NCBI RefSeq assembly: GCF_900230285.1
Contig: NZ_OCNK01000007.1
Location: 62,001-126,000 of the forward strand
Length of the DNA: 64,000 nucleotides
Direction of reading: 5' to 3'
Source of the DNA: Blastococcus haudaquaticus
GTDB lineage: Bacteria; Actinomycetota; Actinomycetes; Mycobacteriales; Geodermatophilaceae
Within the stretch, counting starts at the first letter, position 1. Every line of letters starts with the position of its first letter. The notes beneath the pieces are model-generated. The model saw nothing but the letters and a program-made list of their open reading frames with translations. It was not told the DNA's origin and did no database searches. Made by a program: the position numbers and the translations under genes. Below, one piece after another: positions 61,627 through 64,000 of this stretch.

Positions 61627-62565
61627 ATGACGACCATGCTGACCGACCGGAGGACGCCGGCGCTCCTCCTGGCGCTCCTGTACGCCGTCAGCGGAGGCCT
61701 GTGCCTGCACTCGGCACTGTGGCCCATGCACCCCGAAAGCCCCGTCGGGCTGCTGCGCGCGGTCGCGGCGCTGGGCCTCGTCGGTGGAGCGGCGGTGTGG
61801 CTGCTCCGGGATCGGCTCCGCGGCTGGGTCGTGCACGCGGCGGTGGCACTGGCCAGCGTGCTCATCGCCGTGCTCGCCTGGCAGTCGGAGACGGCGGTGG
61901 GCGTCGTGGCGCTGGGACCGGCGCTGATCGCCGTGGGCCTCTACGCGGCACACTTCTTCGACCTCACCACGGCACGGGCGCACGCCGCCTTCCTGGTGGT
62001 CTCCGCCACGGCCGGGGCCGTCGCCGCACCGCCCGCGCACTTCGCCGTGGCCTGGGTCGTGGTCGTCGTCGCGGTGATCGCGTTCACCGAGGTCCAGGGC
62101 CGCCTGGCCCGCTCCCTGCGCACGGCCGCGACGACCGACCCGCTGACCGGTGTGGCCAACCGCCGTGCGTGGGAGGAGGAGGCGGCCCGGCACCTGGCAC
62201 GGGCGGTCCGGACCGGCGAGCCGCTCACCATCGCGATCATCGACCTCGACGACTTCAAGGAGGTCAACGACCGGCACGGGCACGGAGCCGGTGACGCCCT
62301 CCTCCGGGACCTCGCCTCCGGCTGGGCGCGCCGCCTCCGCCAGGCCGATCTGCTGGGGCGCTACGGCGGCGACGAGTTCGTCCTCTGCCTGCCCGCGACC
62401 GATGGCGACGGCGCGCAGGAGATCCTGCAGCAGCTGGACGCGACGCACGAGTTCGCCTGGTCGGTCGGGGTGGCGACCATCCAGCGGGGCGACGACCTGG
62501 CTGCGGTCCTCGCCCGCGCCGACGCCGCCCTCTACCAGCAGAAGCGCAGCGGCCGGACCGCCTGA
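61627..62565 (+). CDS. membrane-bound diguanylate cyclase (GGDEF)
   Basis: About 312 residues from ATG 61627; ATG 61636 is equally possible. Five or six membrane helices (residues 10-165) form the sensory part. The GGDEF domain (about 175-312) has ATTDPLTGVANRRAWEEE, DLDDFKEVNDRHGHGAGD and catalytic RYGGDEF (247-251). The product-inhibition I-site RQAD lies exactly five residues before GGDEF. It should make cyclic di-GMP under feedback control. No PilZ or EAL gene is nearby. Follows the HtrA-like gene by 60 nt. Confidence 0.92.
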   Translation: MTTMLTDRRTPALLLALLYAVSGGLCLHSALWPMHPESPVGLLRAVAALGLVGGAAVWLLRDRLRGWVVHAAVALASVLIAVLAWQSETAVGVVALGPALIAVGLYAAHFFDLTTARAHAAFLVVSATAGAVAAPPAHFAVAWVVVVVAVIAFTEVQGRLARSLRTAATTDPLTGVANRRAWEEEAARHLARAVRTGEPLTIAIIDLDDFKEVNDRHGHGAGDALLRDLASGWARRLRQADLLGRYGGDEFVLCLPATDGDGAQEILQQLDATHEFAWSVGVATIQRGDDLAAVLARADAALYQQKRSGRTA

Positions 62566-62573
62566 CCGGAACC

Positions 62574-62604
62574 GTCCCCCGGGGGCGGCGGCACCCCGGG
62601 GGAC
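62574..62604. terminator. 11-bp hairpin between convergent genes
   Basis: GTCCCCCGGGG (62574-62584) pairs with CCCCGGGGGAC (62594-62604) around a 9-nt loop, between the diguanylate cyclase stop (62565) and the permease stop (62609). Confidence 0.6.
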
Positions 62605-62608
62605 GAGC

Positions 62609-63538
62609 TCATCCGGTGCGGCTCTCCCGGTCGTAGTTCTTGCCTAGGAACTCCGGCACCCGCGCCCAGCGGAACGCGAACACCATCACCACCAGCGTCG
62701 CGACGTACGGGATGACGAGCAGCACCTGGCTGGGGATGTCGATACCGGACACCTCGGCGCGCAGGGCGACGACGTCCATCGTGGCGAAGAACAGCGCCCC
62801 GGCCGCGATGTACTGCGGCCGCCACCCCCCGAAGAAGGTCAGCGCGATCGCCAGCCAGCCGCGGCCACCGACGATGCCCTCGGTGAACGTGCCGGTGTAC
62901 ACCAGCGGCAGGAACGCGCCGGCCACGCCCATGAGGGCGCCGCCGACCGCCGTCGTCCAGAGCCGCGTGCGGACCACCGGGATGCCGAGGCTGTCGGCGG
63001 CCTTGGGGTTCTCCCCGACCGACCGCAGGTTGAGACCCGCCCGCGTCCGGTAGAGGAAGAACCACAGCCCGACGGTCACCAGCGCGGCGAAGTACACCAG
63101 CACGTTGTGCGAGAACAGTGCCGTCCCGAGCAGCGGGATGTCCTTCAGCAGCGGGATCTCCACCCGGGGCAGCGTGTCCACCAGCGGCGTCGTCGCGGTC
63201 TGCCCGATGACGATCCGGTAGAGCAGACCGGCCAGCCCGGTCGCCGCGAAGAACAGCGCGAGCCCGACGACGAACTGGTCGAGGCGCAGCGCCGTCGTCG
63301 CCCAGCCCAGCGCGAAGCCGAACAGGGCACCCACCGCCGCCGCCACCAGGATGCCGACCGTGCTGCTGCCCGTCCCGTAGCTGACCAGGAAGCCGACCGA
63401 GGCGCCGAGCAGCATGACGCCTTCCTGCGAGACGCTGAAGACGCCGGCCAGCCCCCCGAGCATGGTGCCCAGCGAGGCCAGCAGGTACGGCACCATCGCG
63501 ACGACGGTGAGCTGGGCGAGGACTGCGAACTCGTTCAT
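62609..63538 (-). CDS. ABC transporter permease, nucleoside/BMP-type importer (second permease)
   Basis: 309 residues from ATG 63538, which overlaps the upstream permease stop (ATGA). Eight or more membrane helices with LGTMLGGLAGVFSVSQEGVM, LRLDQFVVGLALFFAATGLA, NLRSVGENPKAADSLGIPVV (permease loop) and GVAGAFLPLVYTGTFTEGIV. This is the NupQ/YufQ-like subunit of carbohydrate uptake class 2 importers for nucleosides, which pair with a BMP lipoprotein. Those other subunits should lie beyond the right edge. Substrate (nucleosides) is from family knowledge. Confidence 0.9.
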   Translation of the reverse strand: MNEFAVLAQLTVVAMVPYLLASLGTMLGGLAGVFSVSQEGVMLLGASVGFLVSYGTGSSTVGILVAAAVGALFGFALGWATTALRLDQFVVGLALFFAATGLAGLLYRIVIGQTATTPLVDTLPRVEIPLLKDIPLLGTALFSHNVLVYFAALVTVGLWFFLYRTRAGLNLRSVGENPKAADSLGIPVVRTRLWTTAVGGALMGVAGAFLPLVYTGTFTEGIVGGRGWLAIALTFFGGWRPQYIAAGALFFATMDVVALRAEVSGIDIPSQVLLVIPYVATLVVMVFAFRWARVPEFLGKNYDRESRTG

Positions 63539-64000
63539 GCCACTCTCCTGGCCAGGCGCCCGGCGATCACGTCGGAGAGCAGCAGGAAGATCAGGATCAG
63601 CGCCTCGATGATGAGGACCATCTCCGCCGGGACCCCGACGGTGCGCTGCATGGAACTGGCGCCGACCTCGAGGATCGCGATCCCGAAGGCCACCACCGGC
63701 ACCCAGACGGCGCTGCCCCGGGCGATCAGCCCGATGATGATGCCGAGCAGCAGGAAGTTGGTCTGCATGCCCTCGATGGCCCGGCCGTGCACACCGCTGA
63801 CCTCGAGCGCGCCGGCCAGGCCACCGAGGGCACCGCCGACGATCAGCGCGATGACCGCGACCCGCTCCACGCGGATGCCGTTGATCGCGGCCGCCCGCGG
63901 GTTGGTGCCCGCGGCGCGCAGCTCGAAGCCCGCCGACGTCCGCCGCGTCACCAGGATCGTCGCCAGCGCGACCGCCCCCGCGAGCAGGAGGCCCGCGTGC
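63535..64000 (-). CDS. ABC transporter permease, nucleoside/BMP-type importer (first permease, partial)
   Basis: Only the C-terminal 154 codons are present; the start is past the right edge. Readable sequence includes GFELRAAGTNPRAAAINGIR (EAA-type permease loop), ALIVGGALGGLAGALEVSGV, NFLLLGIIIGLIARGSAVWV and MVLIIEALILIFLLLSDVIA. It is the NupP/YufP-like first permease of the pair; the companion starts inside its stop codon. Together they indicate an importer for nucleosides or a related compound, with ATPase and BMP-binding protein presumably upstream outside the window. Confidence 0.88.
   Translation of the reverse strand, partial: HAGLLLAGAVALATILVTRRTSAGFELRAAGTNPRAAAINGIRVERVAVIALIVGGALGGLAGALEVSGVHGRAIEGMQTNFLLLGIIIGLIARGSAVWVPVVAFGIAILEVGASSMQRTVGVPAEMVLIIEALILIFLLLSDVIAGRLARRVA

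Overview
The window is chromosomal DNA of a very GC-rich actinobacterium. Codon third positions are almost all G or C, GTG and TTG starts are common, and many neighbouring genes overlap by 4 nt as ATGA or GTGA. The mix of families (DUF6318 lipoprotein, DUF6191, tandem DUF1206 proteins, paired acyl-CoA dehydrogenases, SpoIIE-type phosphatase, HelR plus Arr) suggests Geodermatophilaceae (Blastococcus, Geodermatophilus or Modestobacter-like). That placement is inference. I see no rRNA, tRNA, CRISPR, prophage, transposase or plasmid origin.

Layout. 1-10 kb: the end of an ArsR-type repressor diverging from a Xi-class glutathione transferase across a 30-bp palindrome; a small gene; a secreted lipoprotein pair; an SGNH lipoprotein; an AlaX editing protein; a stress-type monooxygenase fold; a membrane protein; and a two-subunit acyl-CoA dehydrogenase. 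10-16 kb: small proteins, then an RsbQ alpha/beta hydrolase coupled to a PAS-GAF-GAF-SpoIIE phosphatase, a hemerythrin, a 39-residue zinc ribbon, a second alpha/beta hydrolase and a DUF6191 protein. 16-19 kb: a rifamycin-resistance pair, helR and arr, converging with a 4-nt overlap. 19-30 kb: membrane protein, second hemerythrin, NarL-type two-component system, a CYP152 P450 with OleT-like residues, two DUF1206 paralogues, and a thiolase/ketoreductase pair. 29.6-35 kb: a STAS antagonist, small genes, a 995-residue protein with a sacsin-like ATPase domain, and an RsbW-like kinase. 35-42 kb: aldehyde dehydrogenase plus GMC oxidoreductase, MFS transporter diverging from a GlxA-type regulator, and a DEAD-box RNA helicase. 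42-56 kb: sugar region with an ABC importer of the ribose/xylose class, a Gfo/Idh dehydrogenase, a sugar isomerase/epimerase, two ROK regulators, xylose isomerase and xylulokinase. 56-64 kb: NDH-2, DUF2254 membrane protein, YbdK-type ligase, HtrA-like protease, diguanylate cyclase, and the permeases of a BMP/nucleoside-type ABC importer running off the right edge.

How the genes connect. Three parts of a partner-switching system (RsbQ/RsbP-like phosphatase, STAS antagonist, HATPase kinase) lie within 21 kb and could act on one stress sigma factor. The sugar block reads as pentose uptake and isomerisation feeding xylulose-5-phosphate, with a ROK repressor at each end. Convergent and end-of-gene gaps are filled by long, nearly perfect hairpins without a U-tract. 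A separate family of four ~54-bp palindromic repeats (30655, 31154, 44063, 55547) occupies similar gaps, and one copy lies inside a coding sequence.
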